From the NCBI RefSeq assembly GCF_023499255.1, contig NZ_CP092183.1, forward strand, positions 6,506,501-6,570,500: a stretch of DNA of 64,000 nucleotides, read 5' to 3'. Shown here in pieces: positions 11,752 to 20,016 of the stretch. Each line of letters begins with the position of its first letter. Within the stretch, counting starts at the first letter, position 1. The notes below the pieces were generated by a model, which did no database searches, was not told the origin of the DNA, and saw only the letters and a program-made list of their open reading frames with translations. Source of the DNA: Couchioplanes caeruleus. GTDB taxonomy: Bacteria; Actinomycetota; Actinomycetes; Mycobacteriales; Micromonosporaceae. The position numbers and the translations under genes were made by a program.

Positions 11752-12252
11752 CTACAAGCGGACGGTTTCGTTCTCGCCGGCGTCCGGCGTCTTCCCGGTG
11801 ACGGCGGCCTTCGCGTACCCCAGGAGCGTGATGACCTTCGAACTGTGTGCGGACTCCCAGTACTCGGCGCTGTCCGCGTGCACCTTCACCAGCGTCAGGT
11901 TGGGCGTCTCGAGGCCGTCCGGGAACCACGCCTTGAGCATCGGGTTCCACAGCTCCTCCGCCTTGGCCCGGTCCTCGGTCTGCGCCGCGGAACCGGACAC
12001 CGACGTCCAGGCGTGCTGCTTCGCGTCGCTGAAGGACACGTTGACCTGCGGGTTGGCCCGGATCTGCGCGACCAGGTCGGAGTCGGCGTACGTGAAGAAC
12101 CACAGGTCGCCGTCGAACTCGACGTCCTGCAGCGCCATGGGCCGGCTGACATGCCTGCCGTCCGCGGTCATCGTCGTGAACATCCCGATGCGGGCGTCCT
12201 TGACGAGCTCCTTCAGCTTCTCGCGCTTGTCCTGCTCGGTGTGCTCTGCCAT
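11752..12252 (-). CDS. pyridoxamine 5'-phosphate oxidase-like FMN split-barrel protein
   Basis: A 166-residue protein of the general stress protein 26 type. It shows the split-barrel core: IGMFTTMTADGRHVSRPM, DLWFFTYADSDLVAQIRANP and NVSFSDAKQHAWTSVSG, with a C-terminal WNPMLKAWFPDGLETP segment typical of the subgroup. Members bind FMN or F420; the flavin substrate cannot be told. Start ATG 12252 follows a GGAAGGAACC stretch. Likely cytoplasmic, stress related, exact reaction unknown. Confidence 0.83.
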   Translation of the reverse strand: MAEHTEQDKREKLKELVKDARIGMFTTMTADGRHVSRPMALQDVEFDGDLWFFTYADSDLVAQIRANPQVNVSFSDAKQHAWTSVSGSAAQTEDRAKAEELWNPMLKAWFPDGLETPNLTLVKVHADSAEYWESAHSSKVITLLGYAKAAVTGKTPDAGENETVRL

Positions 12253-12319
12253 GACAGGTTCCTTCCGTCGGTCGTACCCCGGACGTTCCCGGGGCGCGCA
12301 CGGCGAAACGGAGCGCCGG

Positions 12320-12808
12320 TCAGCCGCCCATCGCCTTCCAGCGGGCGAGGTTGTGCTTCGCGTCGACGAGCGCGTCGTGGCGGCCCTGCGCGGTCGGCAG
12401 GGGCGGGCGTCCGAGGTCGTCCCAGCGCTGCCGGAGGTCCTTGGTGAAGCGCGGGATCTCCCGGGGCAGCGCCGGCATCGCGCCCCACAGCTGGGCCAGG
12501 GCGACGTGGTCGTATGCCGCGTACCAGGCCCAGAGCTCGATCTGCTCCCCGCGGCCGTGCACCGGCTCGACGAGGAACGCGTGCAGGTCGTCGCGGATGC
12601 GCTCGCGGGAGCGCCACGCCGGGTCGGCCGGCGACGGCAGCTTGTCGAGCACGTTGCGGCGCACCCACGGCACGGCGCGGGTGTCGTCGAATTCCGTCGA
12701 GACCGCGTAGAACTCGCGGCCGTACTCGTCGACCATGCCGATCGAGACCAGATCGACCGTGCGGCCGTCCTCGATGAATTCGCAGTCGTAGAAATAGCGG
12801 TAGACCAT
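12320..12808 (-). CDS. 3'-5' exoribonuclease of the RNase AS type
   Basis: DEDDh exonuclease closely resembling Mycobacterium tuberculosis Rv2179c, which degrades adenylate-containing RNA. Four of the acidic/His residues can be assigned: Asp8 and Glu10 (YDCEFIEDG), Asp100 (YDHVAL), His144 and Asp149 (RHDALVDAKHN). Length 162 matches. It lies about 6 kb from aroG, the neighbour of Rv2179c in M. tuberculosis, which supports orthology. Likely acts on mRNA or tRNA 3' ends in the cytoplasm. Confidence 0.88.
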   Translation of the reverse strand: MVYRYFYDCEFIEDGRTVDLVSIGMVDEYGREFYAVSTEFDDTRAVPWVRRNVLDKLPSPADPAWRSRERIRDDLHAFLVEPVHGRGEQIELWAWYAAYDHVALAQLWGAMPALPREIPRFTKDLRQRWDDLGRPPLPTAQGRHDALVDAKHNLARWKAMGG

Positions 12809-12824
12809 CGGGGCCCATCCTCGC

Positions 12825-13706
12825 CTACCGCGGGTCGGTCCCCGTCGCCAGGGCCTCCCGTGCGCGGCGCAGCACCTCCCGCCCGGCGTCGCCGTCGCCC
12901 GCGAGGAGCCGGCGGGCGGCCCGGTCGGCGTGCACGGCCCAGCGGAACCGGAGCATGACCGGCAGCGCGGCGCACAGCTCGTCCTCCTCCACCGGGCCGG
13001 CCGCGAGGTAGCCGTCGAGCAGCTCCGCCGACGTCTCCTGGCCGCCCGCGTACAGCACCGCGGCGGCCACGTCGTAGAGCAGCGGGCCGGTCCCGCTCGC
13101 CCCGCAGTCGAGCAGGCCGGCGCGGCCGGTGGCGGGGTCGACGAGGAAGATCTCCGGTGCCGGGTCGCCGTGCAGCACCCCGTACGTCAGCCGGTCGGTG
13201 ACGGTCAGCCGGGTCATCGCCGTGACCGCGTCGGCGACGGCGGGGCGTACCCACGGCTCCACCGCGAGGTGCGGCGCGTCGGGGTCCAGCAGGTTCCAGC
13301 GGCGCAGCCCCGGATGGTGGAAGCCCTGCAGGGCCCGGTGCACCGCGCCCAGCCGGTCGCCCCAGAACTGCTGGTCGACCGGGTCGCGGCCGTCGAGGGT
13401 ACGGCCGGGCGCGCGGCGCAGCACGGCCAGGGCGCCGTACGGCGTCTCGACGGTCAGCGCGCCGGCGAGGGTGCGTACCGGCTGCCCGGCCTCGATGCCC
13501 GTGCCGCGCAGGTGCTCGGCCGCGGCCAGCCCGGCCTCGACGGGCTGGCGGGCGGCGGGCTCGGCGAGGCGGGCGACGAAGCGCTCGCCGCCCGCGGTCA
13601 CGTCCCAGCCGGCGGAGAGCAGGCCGCCGGGCAGCGGCGATATCTCCGCGGGCACGAGGTGCCACTGGTCGCGCAGGGTGGATCGAAGAAGGTCATGGTC
13701 CGGCAC
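12825..13706 (-). CDS. aminoglycoside phosphotransferase-like (APH fold) protein
   Basis: Kinase-like fold: N-lobe with FVARLAEPAARQPVEAG, hinge, and C-lobe with LTYGVLHGDPAPEIFLVD and LLDCGASGTGPLLYDVA. The Brenner catalytic loop HGDxxxxN keeps His and Asp but lacks the Asn (HGDPAPEI), and the metal-binding DxG is DCG. It may therefore be a weakened or specialised kinase. I start it at GTG 13706 (MPDHDLLRSTL), where homology begins; the frame stays open to ATG 13811, but the extra 35 residues look non-coding. Substrate unknown; it lies between the exonuclease and the crp promoter region. Confidence 0.72.
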   Translation of the reverse strand: MPDHDLLRSTLRDQWHLVPAEISPLPGGLLSAGWDVTAGGERFVARLAEPAARQPVEAGLAAAEHLRGTGIEAGQPVRTLAGALTVETPYGALAVLRRAPGRTLDGRDPVDQQFWGDRLGAVHRALQGFHHPGLRRWNLLDPDAPHLAVEPWVRPAVADAVTAMTRLTVTDRLTYGVLHGDPAPEIFLVDPATGRAGLLDCGASGTGPLLYDVAAAVLYAGGQETSAELLDGYLAAGPVEEDELCAALPVMLRFRWAVHADRAARRLLAGDGDAGREVLRRAREALATGTDPR

Positions 13707-13952
13707 GGCGGCGATTATCCCGGCACACACTGTGACATCAACGGACACGGCGGGCGACAGTCGCCGCCTATTGTCACGAGCGGCGATTAGGGGGTGTACA
13801 GCCAGCGACATCCGCGAAATGATCGAGCGAGCGCTCTGGAGGTATCAAATGGCGTGGATGACGCTCTACATGCTAAGAGTGATCGTTCGCGTCGAGGGGC
13901 CGACGCCGGACAGTGGAGTCGACGGTGGTCCCGACCGGGGGAAGGACTGACC

Positions 13953-14645
13953 GTGGACCATCGGCTGCCGGAGCCGGGCGACGCGCTCACGGGCGTGGAG
14001 ATGTTCGCCGGGCTGGAGCCCGACGTGCGCCAGCGGGTGATCGCCGCGGCCGTGCCCCGCACCTATCGCAAGGGGCAGATCCTCTTCGTCGAGAACGATC
14101 CCGGGGACTCCCTCATCGTGCTGCGCCGCGGCGCGATCGCCGTCTTCCGCACCGCGCCGACCGGCGAGCGGGCGGTGCTGACCGTGGTCCGGCCGCCGGA
14201 CGTGCTCGGCGAGGTCTCGCTGCTGGACGCCTCCACCCGCTCGGCGAGCGCGGAGGCGATCGAGGACAGCCAGGCGCTGGCGCTGTCCCGGGTCGCGTTC
14301 ATGGACCTCGTGCACTCCAACCCGCGCATTCTCGACGCGGTGATGCGCTCGGTCGGCGGGCTCATCCGCCGCCTGACCGAGCAGAACGCCGACCACGTCT
14401 TCCTGGACCTGCCGGGCCGGGTCGCCAAGACGCTCGTCCGCCTCGCGGGCGACAGCCAGGCGCCCATGATCACGATCGAGCTCAACCAGAGCCAGCTCGC
14501 CGAGATGGCCGGCGGCTCGCGGCAGAGCGTCAACCAGGCCATCGGCTCCTTCGCCACCCGCGGCTGGCTGCGCACCGAGGGCCGGCGCATCGTCGTCACG
14601 GACGTGTCGGCGCTGCGCCGGCGGGCCGGCATGGCGGAACGCTGA
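13953..14645 (+). CDS. Crp/Fnr-family transcriptional regulator
   Basis: A 230-residue regulator with a cyclic-nucleotide-binding domain (about 15-125; GEVSLLDASTRSASAEA is the phosphate-binding cassette) and a winged helix-turn-helix (about 170-215; LNQSQLAEMAGGSRQSVNQA). Most Crp residues for cAMP contact are in place, so cAMP is a plausible ligand. GTG 13953 is preferred because GGGGAAGGA sits 6 nt upstream and this gives the normal family length; an ATG 159 bp upstream would add a non-homologous tail. It ends immediately against the convergent mycothiol-type gene. Confidence 0.9.
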   Translation: MDHRLPEPGDALTGVEMFAGLEPDVRQRVIAAAVPRTYRKGQILFVENDPGDSLIVLRRGAIAVFRTAPTGERAVLTVVRPPDVLGEVSLLDASTRSASAEAIEDSQALALSRVAFMDLVHSNPRILDAVMRSVGGLIRRLTEQNADHVFLDLPGRVAKTLVRLAGDSQAPMITIELNQSQLAEMAGGSRQSVNQAIGSFATRGWLRTEGRRIVVTDVSALRRRAGMAER

Positions 14646-15269
14646 TCAGTCCGTGAAGCGCGACGCGGCGGGTCCGTCGAGGTGGCCCGCCGGCAGGCGC
14701 CGGCCGCAGACCACCAGCAGCAGGTCCTGCGCCCGGCCGCGAACGAGCTGACCGGCGCCGTAGGACCAGTCGAGGTCGGTGGCCCTGAGCTCGGCCCCGG
14801 CCAGGTCGGCGCCGAAGAATGCCACGTTGCGCGGGCGCATCCCGGCGAGGACCGGGCGCAGGCGCTCCGGCGGGACCGTCCGGTCCAGGCGCAACGCCAC
14901 CGTGATGTCGAGGCCGTGGATGACGTCGTGGGACAGCGCGCCGGCCGCTCCCCCGCCCGGCGGCGTCCACGGGTGCGCGACGTTGTCCCGCAACTGCTGA
15001 AGAAGCTGGTCCGCGCTCATCCGGGCGGCGTCGCGGCGGGCGCTGCGGTCCGCCATGCGGTTGACGTCCCCGCGGGCCCGGGCCAGCTCCAGCACCACGC
15101 GCCACATCGGCATCCGGAAGGGCTGCGTGATGTGGGCGACCACCTCGCGGACCCGCCAGCCCTGGCACAGCGTGGGTTCGTCCCACTGCTCCGGCCGCAG
15201 CCCCGCCAGCAGATCCGCCATGTCCGTACGCTCGGCCACCACCGCGGCCCGTACTCGTTCGTCACTCAT
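14646..15269 (-). CDS. TIGR03085-type DinB/mycothiol maleylpyruvate isomerase-fold protein
   Basis: A 207-residue four-helix protein of the actinobacterial family with the mycothiol-dependent isomerase N-terminal fold. Visible: ERTDMADLLAGLRPEQWDEP, TLCQGWRVREVVAHITQP with the first metal-ligand His, and LSHDVIHGLDITVAL with two further His residues. Members are presumed metal-dependent, mycothiol-using enzymes; the substrate is not known. It is convergent with crp with no base between the two stop codons. Confidence 0.82.
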   Translation of the reverse strand: MSDERVRAAVVAERTDMADLLAGLRPEQWDEPTLCQGWRVREVVAHITQPFRMPMWRVVLELARARGDVNRMADRSARRDAARMSADQLLQQLRDNVAHPWTPPGGGAAGALSHDVIHGLDITVALRLDRTVPPERLRPVLAGMRPRNVAFFGADLAGAELRATDLDWSYGAGQLVRGRAQDLLLVVCGRRLPAGHLDGPAASRFTD

Positions 15270-15297
15270 GCCGCTACTACGCCGGGGCGGGGCGGAA

Positions 15298-15993
15298 CTA
15301 ACCGGCCGGCGCCGGGGTCACCGCGACCGTCTTCAGGGCGGCCGCGTAGACGTCCACGTACTCGCGGCCGGTCAGCGTCATGAGCTCGTACATGATCTCG
15401 TCGGTGACCGCCCGCTCGACGAAGCGGTCGCCGGCGCGGTCGGCGAAGCGGGAGAAGTCCAGCGGCCTGCCGAAGCGCATGCGGACCCGCTTGACCGACG
15501 GGACCAGCGTGCCGGTCGGCTGGATCTCGTCGGTGTTGAGCAGCGCCACCGGCACGACCGGAGCGCCGCTCTCCAGCGCCAGCCGGGCCACCCCGGTCTT
15601 GCCCCGGTAGAGGCGGCCGTCCGGCGAGCGGGTGCCCTCGGGGTAGATGCCGGCGATGTTGCCCGAGCGCAGCACCCGCAACTGGGTGTCGAGGGCCGCG
15701 CGGGCCGCTTTGCCGCCCGAACGGTCCACCGGGATCGTCCCCGTGCCGACGAAGAACTGGCGCATGAGCCGGCCTTTGATCCCCTTGCCGGTGAAGTACT
15801 CGGCTTTGGCGACGAATGTCACCCTGCGCCTGACCACCAACGGTGTGAAGATCGAGTCGGAGAACGACAGGTGGTTGCAGGCCAGGATCACCGGACCGGT
15901 CTGCGGTACGTGCTCGAGCCCTTGCACGTCGGGGCGGAACACGACCTTGAGGACCGGGCCGAGGAGCGCGTACTTCAGCAGCCAGTAGAACAC
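15298..15993 (-). CDS. plsC: 1-acyl-sn-glycerol-3-phosphate acyltransferase
   Basis: Membrane-associated acyltransferase making phosphatidate from lysophosphatidate. The HX4D catalytic motif is NHLSFSD (His41, Asp46) and the glycerophosphate-binding motif is YPEGTRSP (about 117-124). A short hydrophobic N-terminus (VFYWLLKYALLGPVLKVVF) anchors it. GTG 15993 is chosen because GGAAGGA lies 7 nt upstream and homology begins there. It corresponds in position to Rv2182c in the M. tuberculosis block. Confidence 0.9.
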   Translation of the reverse strand: MFYWLLKYALLGPVLKVVFRPDVQGLEHVPQTGPVILACNHLSFSDSIFTPLVVRRRVTFVAKAEYFTGKGIKGRLMRQFFVGTGTIPVDRSGGKAARAALDTQLRVLRSGNIAGIYPEGTRSPDGRLYRGKTGVARLALESGAPVVPVALLNTDEIQPTGTLVPSVKRVRMRFGRPLDFSRFADRAGDRFVERAVTDEIMYELMTLTGREYVDVYAAALKTVAVTPAPAG

Positions 15994-16129
15994 CGGTGTC
16001 CTTCCCGTCGAGGGCAGCCAAAGCGTACGAAGCGGGAGCGGCACGCCACAACGCACTCCCGCAAGCGGTACCTGTCGTGTCACCATTCAAGGCACGCGCG
16101 CGAGGTGCGCGGGGCGAGGAGTGTGCAGG

Positions 16130-16981
16130 GTGTCTGCGGGTGGCGCCCGTCGCGGGCGGCGGGACAACGGGCTCGACGCGGCCGACTACGCGGCCGCGGG
16201 CGACGTGGATCCGCGTGTCGGCGAGCACCTGCTCGACGTCCTGGCCGCCGGGGGGATCGCCGCCTACCTGCAGCCGTCCGCCGATCTGAACCCGATCCTG
16301 CGGGCCACCACGTTCCCCGCCCGCCCCACCGACCGGCTCTACGTGGACCGCCTGCACCTCGCGACCGCCCGGGAGCACCTGCACAAACTCACCGGCGGTT
16401 CCGGGCCGACCCCGCCGGCGCCCCGGCCCGACCCGGCCGCGGCCGGCGACCAGAGCGACGTGGACGCCGAGTGGGCGAAGATCGTCGCGGGCTTCCACAC
16501 CGCCGTCGACCCGACCGCGCCGCCGTGGCCGGCCGCGGAGGGCATCGACCCCACGGCGGCGCCGCCCGAGCCGCCGGCGTACGAGCCGCCGAAGCCGCAG
16601 CCGGGCGACCGGCTGACCTCGGCCACGGACTTCACCGGCATCCAGCTCAACCGCCGGCGCACCGACCGGGTGGACGAGCCGCCGAGCATGCTGGACGGCC
16701 TCGACACGTTCGGCGCCGGGATCGACGACGACGATGACGACGAGCGGTACGTGCCGCCGCCCCCGCCGCCGCTGCCGCACATCTCCAAGTACGCGATCGC
16801 CGGGGTGCTCGGCGTCGTCCTGGGTTTCGTGCTGTTCGTCTTCCCGTGGCTGATCCCGATCGATCGCACGATCGTGACGCTGATCGGCTTCACCGCGATC
16901 GTCGCCGGAGCGGTGACACTGGTGTGGCGGCTGCGCTCGGGTGAGGACGACGACGACTTCGACGACGGCGCAGTCGTCTGA
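16130..16981 (+). CDS. conserved membrane protein with acidic/proline-rich linker
   Basis: About 283 residues, divergent from plsC. The N-terminal ~75 residues (DPRVGEHLLDVLAAGGIAAYLQP...) form a small conserved domain, followed by a Pro/Ala-rich disordered linker, an acidic run (DDDDDDE near residue 195), and two C-terminal transmembrane helices (YAIAGVLGVVLGFVLFVF and TIVTLIGFTAIVAGAVTLVW). GTG 16130 has GAGGAG 10 nt upstream. Similar proteins in the family are annotated DUF308-like; function unknown. It precedes otsA by 60 bp. Confidence 0.7.
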   Translation: MSAGGARRGRRDNGLDAADYAAAGDVDPRVGEHLLDVLAAGGIAAYLQPSADLNPILRATTFPARPTDRLYVDRLHLATAREHLHKLTGGSGPTPPAPRPDPAAAGDQSDVDAEWAKIVAGFHTAVDPTAPPWPAAEGIDPTAAPPEPPAYEPPKPQPGDRLTSATDFTGIQLNRRRTDRVDEPPSMLDGLDTFGAGIDDDDDDERYVPPPPPPLPHISKYAIAGVLGVVLGFVLFVFPWLIPIDRTIVTLIGFTAIVAGAVTLVWRLRSGEDDDDFDDGAVV

Positions 16982-17041
16982 AACCCTCCCATAGACCCCC
17001 GCCTCTGTATCGCTGGGTAGTCATCGCGTAACCTCTCGTGG

Positions 17042-18457
17042 ATGCGCCAGAGCTCGCTCGTGGTCGTTGCCAACCGTCTCCCGCTCGACGACAGCACCGC
17101 GCCCGACGGCGCCTGCGAGTGGAGGCGCAGCCCGGGCGGCCTCGCCAGCGCCCTGCACGCGATCCTGCAACAGACCCCCGCCACCTGGGTCGGCTGGGCG
17201 GGCGGCACCGGGGAGGCACCGTCCCTGCCGGACATCGGCACCCTGCGGATCCGCCCGGTCGGCCTCTCCGCCGACGAGCTGCGCGGCTACTACGAGGGCT
17301 TCGCCAACTCCACGCTGTGGCCGCTGTACCACGACGCCGTCGAGCAGCCCGTCTTCGACCGCGGCTGGTGGGAGACGTACCGCGACGTCAACCGGCGCTT
17401 CGCCGAGGCGGCCGCCGAGGTGGTCGAGCCCGGCGGCGCGGTGTGGGTCCAGGACTACCACCTGCAGCTCGTCCCCCAGCTGATCCGCGAGCTGCGCCCC
17501 GACGTGCTGATCGGCTTCTTCCTGCACGTGCCGTTCCCGCCGCCGGAGCTGTTCATGCAGCTGCCCCGCCGGGTGGAGCTGCTGCGCGGGATGCTCGGCG
17601 CCGACCTGGTCGGGTTCCAGCGCCCGCAGGCCGCGCACAACGTGGCCCAGCTCGCCGTCAAGCTGCTGGGCGCGCCGGTCACCGCCAACGACCAGATCAC
17701 CGTGGACGGGCGTACGGTGCGCACCGGCGCGTTCCCGGTGTCGATCGACGTGGCGGAGATGCAGGCGCTGGCCGCCCGCCCCGACGTGCGCGAACGGGCC
17801 CGGCAGCTGCGTACGGATCTGGGCCGCCCGCGGCGCGTGCTGCTGAGCGTCGACCGGCTCGACTACACCAAGGGCATCGAGCACCGGCTGACCGCGTACA
17901 GCGAGTTGCTGCGCGACGGGCGGGTGAAGGTGCGCGACACGGTGATGATCCAGGTGGCGGTGCCCAGCCGGGAGCGCGTGGAGAACTACCGGGTGCTGCG
18001 CGACCGCATCGAGGGCGAGGTCGGGCGGATCAACGGCGAGTACGGCCGCGTCGGCGAGACCGCCATCCACTACCTCAACCAGCCCTTCGACCGCGCCGAG
18101 CTGGCCGCGCTCTACCAGACCGCCGACGTCATGGTGGTGACCCCGCTGCGCGACGGCATGAACCTCGTCGCCAAGGAGTACGTGGCCGCCCGCGCGGACG
18201 GCGCCGGCGCGCTGGTGCTCAGCGAGTTCGCCGGCGCCGCGGCCGAGCTGTCGGACGCCTTCCTGGTGAACCCGCACGACGTGGACGGGCTGAAGGAGAC
18301 GCTGCTGCACGCGATGGAGGCCGACCCGGCGGACCTGGAACGGCGCATGGCCGGGATGCGGGCGCACCTCACCCGTCACGACATCCTCGCGTGGGCGCGG
18401 GCGTACCTGACCGCGCTGGACCGCACCGGCCGGATCGCCGCGTGGCTACGGCGCTGA
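17042..18457 (+). CDS. otsA: alpha,alpha-trehalose-phosphate synthase (UDP-forming)
   Basis: GT20 glycosyltransferase that makes trehalose 6-phosphate from a nucleotide-glucose and glucose 6-phosphate, for osmotic and desiccation protection. Family motifs are complete: VVVANRLP with the [10 protein letters not shown] loop, [40 protein letters not shown] and [18 protein letters not shown]. 471 residues is normal. TAACCT ends 8 nt before the ATG with no Shine-Dalgarno, consistent with a leaderless transcript. No otsB lies nearby. Its 3' end overlaps a truncated response regulator on the other strand by 12 bp. Confidence 0.94.
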   Translation: MRQSSLVVVANRLPLDDSTAPDGACEWRRSPGGLASALHAILQQTPATWVGWAGGTGEAPSLPDIGTLRIRPVGLSADELRGYYEGFANSTLWPLYHDAVEQPVFDRGWWETYRDVNRRFAEAAAEVVEPGGAVWVQDYHLQLVPQLIRELRPDVLIGFFLHVPFPPPELFMQLPRRVELLRGMLGADLVGFQRPQAAHNVAQLAVKLLGAPVTANDQITVDGRTVRTGAFPVSIDVAEMQALAARPDVRERARQLRTDLGRPRRVLLSVDRLDYTKGIEHRLTAYSELLRDGRVKVRDTVMIQVAVPSRERVENYRVLRDRIEGEVGRINGEYGRVGETAIHYLNQPFDRAELAALYQTADVMVVTPLRDGMNLVAKEYVAARADGAGALVLSEFAGAAAELSDAFLVNPHDVDGLKETLLHAMEADPADLERRMAGMRAHLTRHDILAWARAYLTALDRTGRIAAWLRR

Positions 18458-18895
18458 CCGCCCGATCCGGTAGCCGGCGCGGGGCACGGTCCGCACGATC
18501 TGCGGATCACCCAGCTTGTGGCGCAGGTTCATCACGGCCACCCGTACGACGTTGGTGAACGGGTCGGTGTGCTCGTCCCACGCCTGCTCGAGCAGGTCCT
18601 CCGTGCTGACCGCCTGCCCCTGCCCGCGCATGAGGGCGTGCAGGACACCGAACTCCTTGACGGTCAGGTGCAGCGGGCGGCCGTCGCGGGTGGCCGTACG
18701 GGCGGCGACGTCGACCACCACGCCGTCGAGCTCCAGCACCGGGGGCAGCGCGGGGGCCGTACGCCGGGCCAGCACCTGCACCCGGGCCAGCAGCTCGGCG
18801 AAGGCGAACGGCTTGGTCAGGTAGTCCTCCGCGCCCAGCCCGAGCCCGGCCACCCGGTCGTAGATGCCGCACGCGGCGGTGAGCAGCAGCACCCA
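18446..18895 (-). pseudogene. C-terminal part of an OmpR-family response regulator
   Basis: The frame begins inside a receiver domain (VLLLTAACGIYDRVAGLG, EDYLTKPFAFAELLARV) and continues through a complete winged-helix output domain (LTVKEFGVLHALMRGQ..., VAVMNLRHKLG, VRTVPRAGYRIG). The phosphoacceptor Asp and the first three strands of the receiver are missing because the upstream DNA belongs to a different gene. GTG 18892 could start a 148-residue DNA-binding fragment, so residual function is possible, but it is most simply a deletion product. Confidence 0.8.
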
Positions 18896-19200
18896 CCGAG
18901 GTGTTCGCCATCATGTTCACGCCGTCCGGCACGTTCTGCCGCGCCGAGAACAGCGGGTTCTCCAGGTGCCGCACCGAGTACGCCCCGTGCGACAGCAGCC
19001 ACTGGAACCAGGTGTTGTCCGGTGGCAGGTGCGCCGACAGCGTCCCGTTCGGGTCGGCGAGGTACCGGCCCATCACCACCAGGCCGAGGGCGACGTACAC
19101 CGCCGCGGCGCCGAGGTCCGGGCGATGCCGGCGCAGCCACCGACGAGGCGGGCGCCGGTGCCAGGCCGGACCGGCGGCGCTCCAGGAGCGAGTTGACCAT
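18896..19200 (-). pseudogene. N-terminal remnant of a polytopic membrane protein
   Basis: The minus strand encodes VYVALGLVVMGRYLA (a transmembrane helix) and then NTWFQWLLSHGAYSVRHLEN and VPDGVNMMANTSV, the style of large actinobacterial membrane glycosyltransferase-like proteins, before running out of frame into the response regulator fragment at about 18895. A good ATG at 19200 (MVNSLLERRRSGLAP) is in another frame, so a frameshift near 19140 is likely. I regard this as a broken gene. Confidence 0.6.
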
Positions 19201-19245
19201 GGGCGCCGACCGTACGGACGCCCCGATAAGCGCCGGATAAACGAG

Positions 19246-20016
19246 CTACCCGGCGAGCTCCTTGACGAGCCAGTCGAGGATCGCGTCGATGGGGTCGCGC
19301 CACGCCGCGTCCAGCATCAGGTCGTGCCCCATGCCGGGGAAGAGCAGCGGCGCGCCACCGTAGCGGGCCGCCGTGCGGTCGAGGGCCTTGCGGGTGACCA
19401 CCCGGTCGTCCGGGCTGCCCAGGACCAGCACCGGCGGCGATCCCACCGGGGCGGCGGGCTCCGGGGCGGTGACCAGCGACCGGGCCACGGCAGCCGGCGT
19501 CCGGGTGAGGCGTTCGAGGTGCGCGTCCGGCGCCTCCGCGCTGAACAGCTGCTTGCGGCTCAGCGTCAGCGCCCCGCCGAACAGCGCCGGCAGGGTGCCG
19601 AGCGGGTTGACCCGCAGCGCCGCGCCGAGCGCCGGCCGGCCGTGCAGCACCGGCGCCGCCAGCACCGCGGCCCGGGCCGGATACCGGGCGAGCGCGTGCG
19701 CGACGACGAGCGCGCCGGTGCCGTGGCCGACCAGCACGGTCTGCCGGGGCAGCCCCGCGGCGACCTGGACGACGTCGTGCATGTACGCCCGCAATGACCC
19801 GTGCTCGCGTGGCGTCAGCGCGTACGCGGCGAACCCTCGCGACGCGGCATGCCCGAGCCAGTGCTCGCGGAACGCCCACCCGCCGTGGCCCAGCCCGGGC
19901 ACGAACAGCAGCGGCGGTTCCCCCTCGTCGGGGTGCGGCAGGGCGCTGAACACCTCCCGGCGCACCGGCGGCACCGGCGATGTCCAGTCCTCGAACCGCA
20001 GCAGCCGTGAGCTCAT
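19246..20016 (-). CDS. alpha/beta hydrolase-fold protein lacking the Ser nucleophile
   Basis: A 256-residue alpha/beta hydrolase: oxyanion region LLFVPGLGHGGWAF, acid Asp203 or Asp204 (GSPDDRV) and His231 (GMGHDLML) are present. The nucleophile elbow, normally GHSxG, is VGHGTGA, placing Gly99 where Ser should be; the GGC codon (19720-19722) is one transition from AGC. Either activity is lost or the protein now has a non-catalytic role. Its ATG overlaps the monooxygenase stop (ATGA), so the two are translated together and probably act on the same compound. Confidence 0.82.
   Translation of the reverse strand: MSSRLLRFEDWTSPVPPVRREVFSALPHPDEGEPPLLFVPGLGHGGWAFREHWLGHAASRGFAAYALTPREHGSLRAYMHDVVQVAAGLPRQTVLVGHGTGALVVAHALARYPARAAVLAAPVLHGRPALGAALRVNPLGTLPALFGGALTLSRKQLFSAEAPDAHLERLTRTPAAVARSLVTAPEPAAPVGSPPVLVLGSPDDRVVTRKALDRTAARYGGAPLLFPGMGHDLMLDAAWRDPIDAILDWLVKELAG

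Noticed and set aside
18446..19200. A functional fusion of membrane protein and response regulator
   Set aside because: The two are in different frames at the junction and each lacks an essential half.
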